Positions 48,147 through 57,103 of a stretch of DNA of 64,000 nucleotides are shown here, piece after piece; position 1 is the stretch's first letter; each line of letters begins with the position of its first letter. Position numbers and translations under genes: made by a program. Source of the DNA: Roseiarcus sp963758335 (GTDB lineage Bacteria > Pseudomonadota > Alphaproteobacteria > Rhizobiales > Beijerinckiaceae); NCBI GenBank assembly GCA_963758335.1, contig CAVWVF010000004.1:868001-932000 (forward strand), in the 5' to 3' direction. The notes under the pieces were generated by a model that did not search any database, was not told the origin of the DNA, and was given only the letters and a program-made list of their open reading frames with translations.

Positions 48147-48168
48147 GTGTGTCTCCATGCAAGCAAGA

Positions 48169-48216
48169 ATATGTTACATATTATAAAGTTGAAGTCAAGG
48201 GAAATATGTTACATAT
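48169..48216 (-). promoter_or_regulatory. Twin 13-bp near-palindromes, candidate operators
   Basis: ATATGTTACATAT occurs at 48169-48181 and 48204-48216, 35 bp start to start. It is a palindrome apart from its central base. On the minus strand TTGACT lies between the copies and TAACAT inside the proximal copy, 16 bp apart, so a promoter for the small gene would overlap operator 1. The divergent restriction gene starts 226 bp to the other side. Confidence 0.65.
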
Positions 48217-48441
48217 CCTTCCAGCGGCTTTTGGCGGGGAGAGACAGCAAACGTCAATTCTGGCCGACCCCGGCGCGCTTGGAGATTTCTGATTGGCGGA
48301 AAGGCAACGCTGCGCCCGCACGTGCGGGCCCTCGTGGGAGCCAGACGAGGTGTCGCCAACCTGAGAGGTCCGCGCCCCTCGCCTTGACGACACCACCTGC
48401 GCCCGCCGAACAATCGATCCTCGATCAATTCGGAGCGCGCA

Positions 48442-51400
48442 TTGCAAAAAAAGACATTTGCGGACCTCGTCTCGGCCTTCGGCACCGAAGCCCGGGCCAA
48501 ACTCGACAATCCTGCTGTTTCCGGGGCCCCCGAAGATCAACTCCGGGCGCCGCTTGAGCGGCTATTCCACGAACTCGCGGCGCTCGACGACCTCGGGCCG
48601 GCCGGCTTGTCGCTCGTCGGCGAAACGACGCTCTCGCAGTTGCAGACGCGGCCGGATTATGCGGTCAGCGTCAATAATGCGCTTGTCGGCTTCATGGAGG
48701 TCAAGGCGCCCGGTAAAGGCTGTGACCCCCGCAAATTCTCCGACCCGCACGACAAGGCGCAATGGGGCAAACTCAAGTCCCTGCCCAATCTCGTCTACAC
48801 CGACGGCAACGGGTTCAGCCTTTGGCGCAACGGCGAACCCGCTGCGAAAATCGTCTTCCTCTACGGCGACATCGAGGCGTCCGGCGCGAAGCTGAAGGCA
48901 CCGGAGACGTTGCGCGCGCTCGTGGCGGACTTTCTGAGCTGGGCGCCGCAACCGCCGACCAGCGCCAAGGCGCTCGCGCAGACCAGCGCGCGCCTCTGTC
49001 GTCTGTTGCGAGAGGAGGTTCTGGAGGAGATGGCCGCGGGCCACGGCAGCCTGCAGCATCTGAAGGAAGACTGGCGCAAGCTGCTGTTTCCCGACGCCAG
49101 CGACGCGCAATTCGCGGACGGCTACGCGCAGGCCGTGACCTTTGGCCTCTTGATGGCGCGCGCCTTCGACATTTCGCTGAAGGACGGCGTCGAACTGGCT
49201 GCGATCCGGCTCAAGAAATCGAACACGCTGATCGGCACGGCGCTCAACGTTCTGACCGAGGACGAAGCCAATCAGCAATCGCTGAAAACGTCGCTCGGCA
49301 CGCTGACGCGCGTCTTGAACGAAGTGAACTGGCCGACGCTCAGCAAGGACAAGCCGGAAGCCTGGCTCTACTTTTACGAGCATTTTCTCGAGGTGTACGA
49401 CAACCGCTTGCGCAAGCTCACGGGCTCCTACTACACGCCGCCGGAAGTCGTCAGCGCGATGACCAACCTCGTCGATCAGGCGCTGCGCGGCCCCTTGTTC
49501 GAGCGGGCGGCAGGGCTCGCTTCGTCGGACGTGACGCTCGCCGATCCCGCGGTCGGCACGGGCACTTTGCTGCTCGGCGCCCTGCGGCAGATCGCCGCCA
49601 ATGTAGAGGCGGACCAGGGGGTGGGCGCCGTCGGTCCGGCGATCGCCGCGGCCGCGAAACAACTCTTCGGCTTCGAACTGCAGTTCGGTCCGTTCGCAGT
49701 CGCGCAATTGCGCCTGCTCGCGGAAATGCGGGCATTGACCAAGGCAAAAAAAGCGACGCCGCCCGAACTCAATCTCTTCATCACCGACACGCTCGGCAAT
49801 CCCTTCGTTGAGGAGGAACAGTTGCCACAGATCGTCGAGGCGATCGCGAAGTCGAGGCGCGAGGCGAACAAGGTCAAGCGCGAGCAGCCGATCACCGTCG
49901 TCATCGGCAATCCGCCCTATAAGGAGAAGGCGGAAGGGCGCGGCGGCTGGATCGAAAAGGGCGCGGGCGGCAAGCTCCACGCGCCGCTCGACCGCTGGAA
50001 GGCGCCGCTGGACTGGGGCGTCGGCGCGCACGGCAAGCACCTCAAGAACCTCTACGTCTATTTCTGGCGTTGGGCGACCTTGAAGGTCTTCGGCTCCGGC
50101 CGCTTCGCCGCGACCGGCCTACCGGATACGGACGAAGAAGGAGTCGTCTGTTTCATCACGGTCGCCGGCTTTCTCAACGGGCCGGGCTTCGAGAGAATGC
50201 GCGACGACCTGCGCCGGACGTGCTCGGACATATGGGTGATCGACTGTTCGCCGGAAGGCCACCAGCCGGACGTGCCGACACGCATCTTCCAAGGCGTGCA
50301 GCAGCCGGTCTGTATCGTGCTCGCGGCGCGTAAGCTCGGCAAAGACGCGGACAAGCCTGCGCGCGTACGGTTTCGCGCGCTGCCGAAGGGCAAACGGGAG
50401 GAGAAGTTCGTCGCGCTCGCAGCGCTGTCTCTCGATGCGAAAGACTGGATCGACTGTCCTGCGGACTGGCGCGCGCCCTTCCTGCCGCAGGTAGGCGGCA
50501 AATGGGCGGATTTCTCGCCATTGCGCGACCTGTTCGCCTACAACGGCTCGGGCGTCATGCCCGGCCGAACGTGGATCATCGCGCCAGACAAGGAGACGTT
50601 GCGAAATCGTTGGGAGCGGCTGATTAAAGAAAAGGATGTAAAGATAAAGGAACTCCTTTTTCATCCGCACCTGCGCGAGGGCGAGTTGGGCGACAAGTAT
50701 TCGACCAAAGCGGTGACGGCTGGGTTCGCCGGGCATGAATTTCGTAGCTTTTCGGTCGCAAACGATACGGGGAAGGCAATTACCCCGACGCGCTACGCCT
50801 TCCGCAGTTTCGACAGGCAGTGGATCATTCCGGATGCACGACTGATCAATCAGCCGAATCCGACTTTGTGGAAGGTGTGGTCGGACAAGCAGGTTCTTGT
50901 GACGGGGCTTGAGAGAGCATCACCGAAAAGCGGCCCCGCCATATCCTTGACGAACCTGATCCCCGATCTCGATCACTACAACGGTCGCGGAGGCCGTGTT
51001 TACCCACTCTGGGCGGATGCGCAGGCGACGCAGTCGAACGTGCGCGCGGACGTTTTGCAGTCGCTGGCCAAGGCGCATGGCGCGGCGGTCGGCGCCGAGG
51101 ATCTCGTCGCCTATATCGCCGCAGTGATGGCGCATCCGGCCTTCACCGCTCGCTTTCGCGCCGATCTCGTCCGACCGGGCCTTCGCGTTCCGTTGACCGC
51201 GGACAAGAGGCTTTTTGAAGAAACCGCCGCGCTTGGGCGCGAAGTGGTCTGGCTGCATTGCTACGGCGAGCGCTTCGTCGACCCGGCCGCCGGCCGCCCG
51301 AAAGGCCCGCCGCGCCTGCCGAAGGGAGAGGCGCCTTTCATTCCTGCCGACGGAGCCATTCCCGGCGCGCCCGAGCCGCTGCCTGAAACCATGGATTACG

Positions 51401-51771
51401 ACGCGGCCAAGCGACGGCTCGTCATCGGCAAGGGCTTCGTCGAGAACGTCACGCCGGCCATGCGGGCCTACGAGATTTCCGGCAAGAACGTGCTCGACCA
51501 ATGGTTCAGCTACCGACGGCGCGACCGGACGAAGCCGCTGATCGGCGACAAGCGGCCGCCCTCGCCGCTCGAAAAGATACAGCCTGACGGCTGGCTCGCC
51601 GAATATACCGAGGACCTCCTGAATCTCCTCGACGTGCTCGGCCGGCTGGTCGCGCTCGAGCCGCGGCAAGCCGATCTGCTGGACCGGATCGTCGCGGGGC
51701 CGCTCGTCGCCGTCGGCGACGACGCCGGCGCGCAAAAGTCGGGGACAACGGACGTCGAGCCGTCGGAATAG
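48442..51771 (+). CDS. Single-chain Type ISP-like restriction-modification enzyme (N6-adenine methylase)
   Basis: This 1109-residue enzyme combines nuclease, methyltransferase and specificity parts. Near residues 71-88, PDYAV and FMEVKAPGK form a PD-(D/E)xK-like nuclease core. The middle has the gamma-class adenine methylase signs SYYTPPEVV, ADPAVGTGTLLLGAL (motif I) and VIGNPPYKEK (motif IV, NPPY). The C-terminal part, ending in YEISGKNVLDQWFSYRR and LEKIQPDGWLAEYTEDLLNLL, resembles the Type ISP specificity domain (recalled as PF18135). No helicase module is visible, unlike LlaBIII-type enzymes, which are larger. TTG 48442, with GGAG seven bases upstream, is the best start. The protein is intact. 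Confidence 0.88.
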   Translation: MQKKTFADLVSAFGTEARAKLDNPAVSGAPEDQLRAPLERLFHELAALDDLGPAGLSLVGETTLSQLQTRPDYAVSVNNALVGFMEVKAPGKGCDPRKFSDPHDKAQWGKLKSLPNLVYTDGNGFSLWRNGEPAAKIVFLYGDIEASGAKLKAPETLRALVADFLSWAPQPPTSAKALAQTSARLCRLLREEVLEEMAAGHGSLQHLKEDWRKLLFPDASDAQFADGYAQAVTFGLLMARAFDISLKDGVELAAIRLKKSNTLIGTALNVLTEDEANQQSLKTSLGTLTRVLNEVNWPTLSKDKPEAWLYFYEHFLEVYDNRLRKLTGSYYTPPEVVSAMTNLVDQALRGPLFERAAGLASSDVTLADPAVGTGTLLLGALRQIAANVEADQGVGAVGPAIAAAAKQLFGFELQFGPFAVAQLRLLAEMRALTKAKKATPPELNLFITDTLGNPFVEEEQLPQIVEAIAKSRREANKVKREQPITVVIGNPPYKEKAEGRGGWIEKGAGGKLHAPLDRWKAPLDWGVGAHGKHLKNLYVYFWRWATLKVFGSGRFAATGLPDTDEEGVVCFITVAGFLNGPGFERMRDDLRRTCSDIWVIDCSPEGHQPDVPTRIFQGVQQPVCIVLAARKLGKDADKPARVRFRALPKGKREEKFVALAALSLDAKDWIDCPADWRAPFLPQVGGKWADFSPLRDLFAYNGSGVMPGRTWIIAPDKETLRNRWERLIKEKDVKIKELLFHPHLREGELGDKYSTKAVTAGFAGHEFRSFSVANDTGKAITPTRYAFRSFDRQWIIPDARLINQPNPTLWKVWSDKQVLVTGLERASPKSGPAISLTNLIPDLDHYNGRGGRVYPLWADAQATQSNVRADVLQSLAKAHGAAVGAEDLVAYIAAVMAHPAFTARFRADLVRPGLRVPLTADKRLFEETAALGREVVWLHCYGERFVDPAAGRPKGPPRLPKGEAPFIPADGAIPGAPEPLPETMDYDAAKRRLVIGKGFVENVTPAMRAYEISGKNVLDQWFSYRRRDRTKPLIGDKRPPSPLEKIQPDGWLAEYTEDLLNLLDVLGRLVALEPRQADLLDRIVAGPLVAVGDDAGAQKSGTTDVEPSE

Positions 51772-51833
51772 CCCGCGCCCTCTGGCAGACTTGACCGACT
51801 GATTCGCCGCGAGACGAGGACGAACCGCCCGCA

Positions 51834-52118
51834 ATGACGCGCCAAGGTCAACTGGACTTGTTCGGCAAAGGCGAGCCGGAGCTTCCGGGCCTCGAGCGGA
51901 GGGTGGCCGTGTATCGCGCCGATCCGGACGAGGTGCGCGCCGAACTGCTGCGCGTGCTCGCTCAGGTCCGCACGGCGCGGAGCTTTCCATGGGACGCGCG
52001 CCGCACGCTCTACTGGCGCACCGTCTTTCCGCAGATGACGAACTGGCTGCCGGATGCGGAGGCCGCGCAGTTGCGCTTTGAGTTCGAGACGGAAATCCGG
52101 CGGCTGGAAGCAGCGTAG
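51834..52118 (+). CDS. Small conserved hypothetical protein downstream of the restriction enzyme
   Basis: This 94-residue protein opens MTRQGQLDLFGKGEPEL and continues YRADPDEVRAELLRVLAQVR, then LYWRTVFPQMTNWLPDAEAAQLRFEFETEIRRLE. It resembles a small protein found in many alphaproteobacterial genomes (recalled), with no assigned function. It follows the restriction gene by 62 bp in the same direction and may be co-transcribed. The DLFG motif near the start resembles sliding-clamp binding peptides (QxxLF-type: QLDLF), a speculative lead. Confidence 0.75.
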   Translation: MTRQGQLDLFGKGEPELPGLERRVAVYRADPDEVRAELLRVLAQVRTARSFPWDARRTLYWRTVFPQMTNWLPDAEAAQLRFEFETEIRRLEAA

Positions 52119-52149
52119 CGCGTGTTTGCCGGCCGGCGCTACGTCGCTA

Positions 52150-53206
52150 GAGCGGTATCCGAACGGATTGAATTGGTTGGGGGATTCCCGAATCGGTTAA
52201 TTTCTGCTTCGTCATTCACGCTGCGAGAATGGGGGCGGCGGGGATGGGTCTTTCCAACGATCTTCGCGAGCGCGTGGTTGAGGCGGTGGTCTTGGGCGGG
52301 TTGTCGCGCAATCAGGCGGCCGCGCATTTCAAAGTGAGCATAGCGAGCGCAGTGCGCTGGGTGAAGCGGTTCCAAACCACGGGCGAGATTTCGCCGGCGC
52401 CTTCTGGCGGCGACCGACGCTCCGGCCGGATCGAGGCGCATCGCGACTATCTGTTGGGCCTGATCCGGCGCAGCCCGGACATGACGCTGCTCGAGATCCA
52501 GGAGCGGCTGATCGCCAATTGCGGCGAGCGCTTTGCGGTCTCTGTGCTGTGGCGTTTCTTCGACCGTCACGAGATCACCTTTAAAAAAAACAGCGCATGC
52601 CGAGGAACAACAACGCGCTGACGTGCAAAGTCGACGCCGGGAATGGTTCGCGGGGCAGCTCGATCTCGATCCGACGAAACTCGTTTTCGTTGACGAGACC
52701 GGAGCCTCCACCAATCTCGCGCGCAAAGGCGGACGTTGCCGGCGCGGGCGCCGCTTGCGGGCGGCCATCCCGCACAGTCACTACAAAACGGTGACTTTGG
52801 TCGCCGGCCTTCGCCTTCGCGGCCTGACGGCGGCAAAGACTTTCGATGGACCGATCAACGCCGCCCTGTTCGAGGATTGGCTGGAGACATGCCTCGTCCC
52901 CACGCTCTCGCCCGGCGAGATCGTCGTCATGGACAATCTCCCGGCTCACAAGGGGCCGCGGGTCGAGCAACTCATCAAGGCGGCGGGCGCGGAGTTGCGA
53001 TATCTCCCAGCCTACAGTCCTGATATGAACCCCATCGAAAAAGCCTTCTCCAAGCTCAAAGCCTTCCTGCGCAAAATCGCCGAACGGACCGTCGCGGGCC
53101 TCATGCGCGCCCTCGAAACCTGCGCCGAAATCTTCAAGCCCTCGCAATGTACAAATTGCTTCAAATCCTGTGGTTATGAGCACGATACAGGATGATCGGA
53201 TTCCGC
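52150..53206 (+). mobile_element. IS630-type insertion sequence (element A)
   Basis: The proposed left end at 52150 reads GAGCGGTATCCGA and the right end, read inward from 53206, reads GCGGAATCCGATC. Both are bordered by TA (52148-52149 and 53207-53208), the IS630 target duplication. The ends match imperfectly, so the exact first base could be off by two or three. Confidence 0.75.
52244..53195 (+). pseudogene. IS630 transposase in two frames, split at a poly-A tract
   Basis: The N-terminal helix-turn-helix part (MGLSNDLRERVVEAVVLGG, SRNQAAAHFKVSIASAVRW) and the DDE part (LVFVDETGAST, EIVVMDNLPAHKG, LPAYSPDMNPIEKAFSKLK) are in different frames meeting at eight A residues (52583-52590). Removing one A fuses ITFKK to TAHAEEQQRADV. 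IS630 elements sometimes express such pairs by slippage on A runs, so this may be programmed rather than broken. All three catalytic residues are present. Confidence 0.82.
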
Positions 53207-53208
53207 TA

Positions 53209-53469
53209 AGTTCTTCGCGAGCGCGAATGGCTTGGCGGCGGATGTTGCAAATATTCGGCTCGCGCCAGCGAATGTCTCCAATGGGGTCGATTTCAGCCGT
53301 CTGGCGGCCGATCCGGCAGGGCGCCAAGTGTCAGATTCTCACCACTAGTTCAGCGTTTCTGAAGTTCGAATCATATCTGTCGCCTCATCGAGCCCGAGCG
53401 CCCGCCTTCGCGGATCAGCGCTTCGAGCCGCGCGGGACGGCCGCGCCGCGAGGCCAAAAGGATGCGGCG
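53209..53469. other. Intergenic, no gene seen
   Basis: The right flank of IS630 element A contains only short frames. TTCGAATCATATC near 53365 resembles the inside of the IS630 element B end (ATTCGAATCATATC at 54101), a possible solo-end remnant. Confidence 0.4.
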
Positions 53470-53570
53470 ACCGCTGTTCTGTCGCGCCAGACTGCCTGTT
53501 CTCTCGAATCAATTCCCTGTTCACTCGAAAAAACTTCCTGTTCCCGATCGCCGTCTCCCTGATTCTTCTT
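53470..53570. repeat. 21-22 bp periodic intergenic repeat, locus 5
   Basis: The CCTG/GCTG core starts at 53473, 53495, 53516, 53537 and 53558, giving steps of 22, 21, 21 and 21 bp. TTCCCTGTTCACTCG and TTCCTGTTCCCGATCG are typical units. This is the longest regular run of the family in the window. Confidence 0.8.
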
Positions 53571-53786
53571 GCCGCAATGCGCGCCGTGCGGCTGGATGAT
53601 GACGCCGTTGCGCTTGCTTGCGGCAGCGGCGGCGCCCACCGGAGGAATCGCGCTCTTGCTGGGACGGAGGAGCGGGCGTCGGCGAAATTTTCTGCGGCGT
53701 CTTCTTGCGGGTTATCAAATATTTTGGTACAAATAGAGAACAGAACGGCGGATCGCCCGAATTTCGAGCCGAGGAGATATAACCCA

Positions 53787-53890
53787 TGTACAGTGTCTAT
53801 CGCGCGTCGGGGCAGGCGCGAATTTTCTCCGCTTGCGACGGCCAGGCGCTTGAAAAGGCTCAAAACGGCAATGGGCGGCTCTTGTAAGAG
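53787..53890 (+). other. Short ORF containing the second copy of the 9186 repeat
   Basis: ATG 53787 follows GAGGAGATATAACCC and opens a 33-codon frame (MYSVYRASGQ to NGNGRLL, stop). Its last 14 codons lie in the dispersed repeat also present at 9186-9234. It could be a tiny gene or a leftover; I cannot tell. The rest of 53571-54082 shows nothing else. Confidence 0.3.
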
Positions 53891-54084
53891 TTCGGGCTCG
53901 GCGCCGCATCCTCTTGGGGTCGGCGCCGCATGATCTTGGGGGCGGAGCCGCAACCCTCCGGGAATCGGCGCCGCTTTTGCTTTGGGTCCAGACCGCGCCT
54001 GGCGCAGGCTTCCGAGAAGCGTCTGCCCGTCTCTCGGGAATCCAATGCAATATGCGCAGAATCAAGGAATCGCTGTACTAGCTA

Positions 54085-55361
54085 GTTCATCGATTTTGAG
54101 ATTCGAATCATATCAGGCGGCCTGGTCGATCCTATAGGACCAAGTATGGACGACGGGGTGTCGGGTTGAACTCATCCATGGCGGCCATGATGCGGTTCTT
54201 GAGCTCCTGTTTGGATGCGACGCGGATATGGCGCAGCACCGAGCGGGCGAGCTTGGAGAAGAAACCCTCGACGAGATTAAGCCAGGAGCCGTGCTTGGGC
54301 GTGAAGATGAATTCGAAGCGGCCGGCAGGCTGCTCGGCGAGCCAAGCCTTGGTCTCCTTGGAGATGTGCGCCGAATGATTGTCGAGGATCAGCTTGATCG
54401 CCGTATGGCTCGGATAGGCGGCGTCGAGGAGCTTGAGGAATTCAATGAATTCGCGGCTGCGGTGGCGGTCCTTGACGAGAGCGTGGACTTGGCCGGTGAG
54501 CAGATCGATGCCGGCCAGCAAGCTGACCGTGCCGTGGCGCTTGTACTCGTAGTCGCGCGCGAAGGTCGCATGTCTGCCGGGCTCGGGCGGCAGGTCCGGG
54601 GCGGTCGTGGCGATTGCCTGAATGCCGGGCTTCTCATCGTAGGAGACAATCGCCACCGCATCGCTCGGTTCTTGTTTTGCGGCCGCCGCCGTCTCCTTGA
54701 TGAGCCTTACTTCGCGATAGACGCACAGAACCTCCGCCATCTTCTGCTTGAACTCCGGATCGCGGCGTTCCAGGTAGTAGCGGACCTTGTGCGGCTTTAT
54801 CTCCTGCTCATTGAGGATTTTGCACAACGTGCCCTGAGCCAGCTTGCCGAGGCAGGCGTGTCCTTGGGCGGGTCCATGCTCGCGCGCATGGCGGGCAAGC
54901 AGTCGCGTCGTCCACAATTCGGGCGGATAGCCGAGATCCTTGGCCTTGCGGCAGGCGAGGTCGACAACCCATGCCTTGGCCTCGGCGGTGATCGTCGGCT
55001 CCTTGCCGGACCGCGGCCGATCATCGAGCGCCGCCCGCGCACCGTAGACCAGCGCCCGCTCGACACAGCGCGGAACGGTCTGATGGTGCGCGCCCACGGC
55101 CCGTCCCACCTGAAAAAAGGATGGCTCGTCCCGGTAGGCCAGCAGCATTCGCGCTCGCTCGACCCGGCCCGCCGGTTCGCTTCGCGAACGGGCAATCGCG
55201 CGCAAAGCCGCCAAATCCTCCTCGCTCATCGCCAATTCGATCGCCTTCCGCCGTCCCGCCACGACCTCAAACCTCGCTTCCGAATCAAAGCGCAAAGGCT
55301 ACAAGCCATGTCGAGAAAAATGAATCCTGGGTACGTGATTGGATTCACGGAATCGATGAAC
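54085..55361 (-). mobile_element. IS630-type insertion sequence (element B)
   Basis: Ends read GTTCATCGATT at 54085 and, from 55361 inward, GTTCATCGATT, an identical 11 bp, with further similarity (ATTCGAATCA/GAATCCAATCA) inside. TA borders both sides (54083-54084 and 55362-55363). The right TA is part of the TAG stop of a rimO 3' fragment, so the element landed exactly at the end of that sequence. Length 1277 bp. Confidence 0.85.
54113..55295 (-). pseudogene. IS630 family transposase with a 3' frameshift
   Basis: The DDE transposase is in one frame for nearly its whole length: an N-terminal HTH part (AIARSRSEPAGRVERARMLL) and catalytic motifs in VSYDEKPGIQA, LILDNHSAHISKETKAW and FTPKHGSWLNLVEGFFSKL. 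After MDEFNPTP one extra C (CCCC at about 54156) shifts the frame and gives RRPYLVL with a stop at 54132. Without it the protein ends VVHTWSYRIDQAA, stop at 54113, the family ending. The lesion removes only the last dozen residues, so the enzyme could still be active. Confidence 0.85.
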
Positions 55362-55556
55362 TAGACGGCCGTCCCCCCTAAATCGTAAGCGTCGGCCCGG
55401 TCGATCTTCACCGTCACGACATCGCCCGGTCTCAAGGGCTGTCGCGCGGGCGCAGCAATGCCCTCGAGTCGCGCCGCGATATTGACCGCGTCGCCCATCA
55501 AAGGGCCGCACCAAGGGCGACGCGCCGCAGATCGACGGGACGGTCCATATTTCCAC
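55362..55556 (-). pseudogene. rimO 3' fragment scrambled with cyclase sequence by a ~109-bp inversion
   Basis: On the minus strand 55447-55362 reads RQPLRPGDVVTVKIDRADAYDLGGTAV and a TAG stop, the TRAM-domain end of RimO. The preceding RimO residues KGDAPQIDGTVHIST are found instead on the plus strand at 55513-55556. Likewise MGDAVNIAARLEGIAAP, from an adenylate cyclase, is on the minus strand at about 55450-55500 while its continuation AICLSEDAYRQV is on the plus strand from 55560. Inverting about 55448-55556 restores both reading orders. This is a relic of rearrangement, not a gene. Confidence 0.78.
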
Positions 55557-56924
55557 GGGGCGATCTGTCTCTCCGAAGACGCCTATCGGCAGGTGAAAGC
55601 GCGGCTCGAGATTACCGTGAACAATCTCGGCCCAACCCAGCTCAAGAACATCGCCGAGCCCATCCGGGTCTATGCGCTCGAGGTCGGTCAGCCGGCCCAA
55701 GCAAAGCCGGCGCCCTCCGCGCATGCGTCGGAGAAATCCGCTCCGCCGCGCCTCTCGATCGTGGTTCTTCCCTTCGCCAATATCGGCGGCGATCCCGAAC
55801 AAGAGTACTTCGTCGACGGTGTCACCGAGAGCCTGACCACGGATCTCTCACGTATCTCAGGCGCCTTCGTGATCGCGCGCAACACCGCATACGCCTACAA
55901 GGGCAAGGCCTTCGACGTTACGAAAGTCGGACGCGAGCTGAACGTGCGCTATGTTCTCGAAGGAAGCGTCCAACGCGGCGGCAATCGGATGCGCGTCAAT
56001 GCGCAACTCATCGACGCGCAGACCGGCAGCCATCTTTGGGCTGAGCGGTTCGAAAAGCCAGTGACCGATCTTTTCGAGATGCAGGATGAGATCGTCGCCC
56101 GCATTGCCAACACGCTTAACGCGCAGCTCATTGCAGTCGAAGCACGACGGGCGGACCGAACCCCGACGCCTGACTCGATGGATCTCTACTTTCAAGGCAT
56201 GGCATGGGTCAATAGAGGGGTCACGTCTGAGTCCGTGGCGAAAGCACGTGGGTTTTTCAAGCGCGCCTTGGCGCTCGATCCTGCCAATGTCGACGCGCTG
56301 GTCGGAATGGTTGCGATAGGCTTCTCCACTGACCACAGAGCCGCGCAGTTCGCGGCCGCGGAAGCGGCTGCGGCTGAGGCGCTATCGTTGGCTCCTGAGC
56401 ATGCCCTCGCCCACCTGTGTATGGGCATGGTCCTCGGTTTCACCAACCGCCCGGTTCAGGGCATTGAAGAAAACGAGCGGGTCCTGGCCCTAGATCGAAA
56501 CCTAGCCGGCGCTCACGCTCTGATTGGGCAATACAAGCTCTTCATAGGTCGAGGTGAAGAGACCGAGGGCCACGTCCAAGAGGCTCTTCGCATAAGCCCT
56601 CGCGATCCATGGGTCTATACTTGGCTGATGATCGTTGGTCTCGCCAAGAGCGTTCTTGGCCGCCCTGATGAAGCCATTTCCTGGCTTCGTCGATCCATTG
56701 AGTCCAACCGAAACTATCCGCTGTGTCATTTCGTTCTGGCAGCAGCTTTGGCGAATGTCGGTCGAATGGAGGAGGCTCGGGCGGCGGGCAGCGTAGGACT
56801 GGCTCTCGATCGCCAGTTCACCATCGCGAGTTTCTACTCCACCGCCTGGAGCGACAATGCTGCATACGTAGCACAGCTCGCGCACATCATCGACGGCATG
56901 CGCAAGGCTGGAGTTCCGGAGTAA
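55557..56924 (+). pseudogene. 3' part of an adenylate/guanylate cyclase-TolB-like-TPR protein
   Basis: The frame begins inside a class III nucleotidyl cyclase domain (GAICLSEDAYRQVKARLEIT, then QLKNIAEPIRVYALEVGQP), continues with the TolB-amino-like region (LSIVVLPFANIGGDPEQEYF, VDGVTESLTTDLSRI, YVLEGSVQRGGNRMRVNAQL, GSHLWAERFEKPV) and ends with TPR-like repeats to 56924. The catalytic N-terminal part of the cyclase, usually some 150-200 residues, is gone except for the inverted scrap at 55450-55500. Without it no cAMP synthesis is possible, though an internal start might express the TPR part. Confidence 0.82.
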
Positions 56925-57103
56925 ATGAGCGCATCTTCGGCCGCCCGGTCATCAATCAGCAAGCCGGCCACGTTGAGCGCCGGAGCAGAGCAAGCGCTCC
57001 TCGCTCGGAGTCCCCGTTGCGATGGCTCAAGATACCGAGGTGGACGGCGCGCCCCGGCGCCGGCGCCGTGAACGGCGACGGAGAGGGTTGCGCTCGCGCG
57101 CCC

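Noticed and set aside
48562..50040. 492-codon minus-strand frame opposite the restriction enzyme
   Set aside because: Leu/Arg-rich antisense shadow; the plus strand carries NPPY and the other methylase motifs.
53470..53570. 21-22 bp periodic repeats considered as a CRISPR
   Set aside because: The period is too short to hold repeat plus spacer, and the whole unit is repetitive.
54228..55364. 378-codon plus-strand frame opposite IS630 element B
   Set aside because: Shadow of the transposase; the minus strand has the DDE motifs and terminal repeats.
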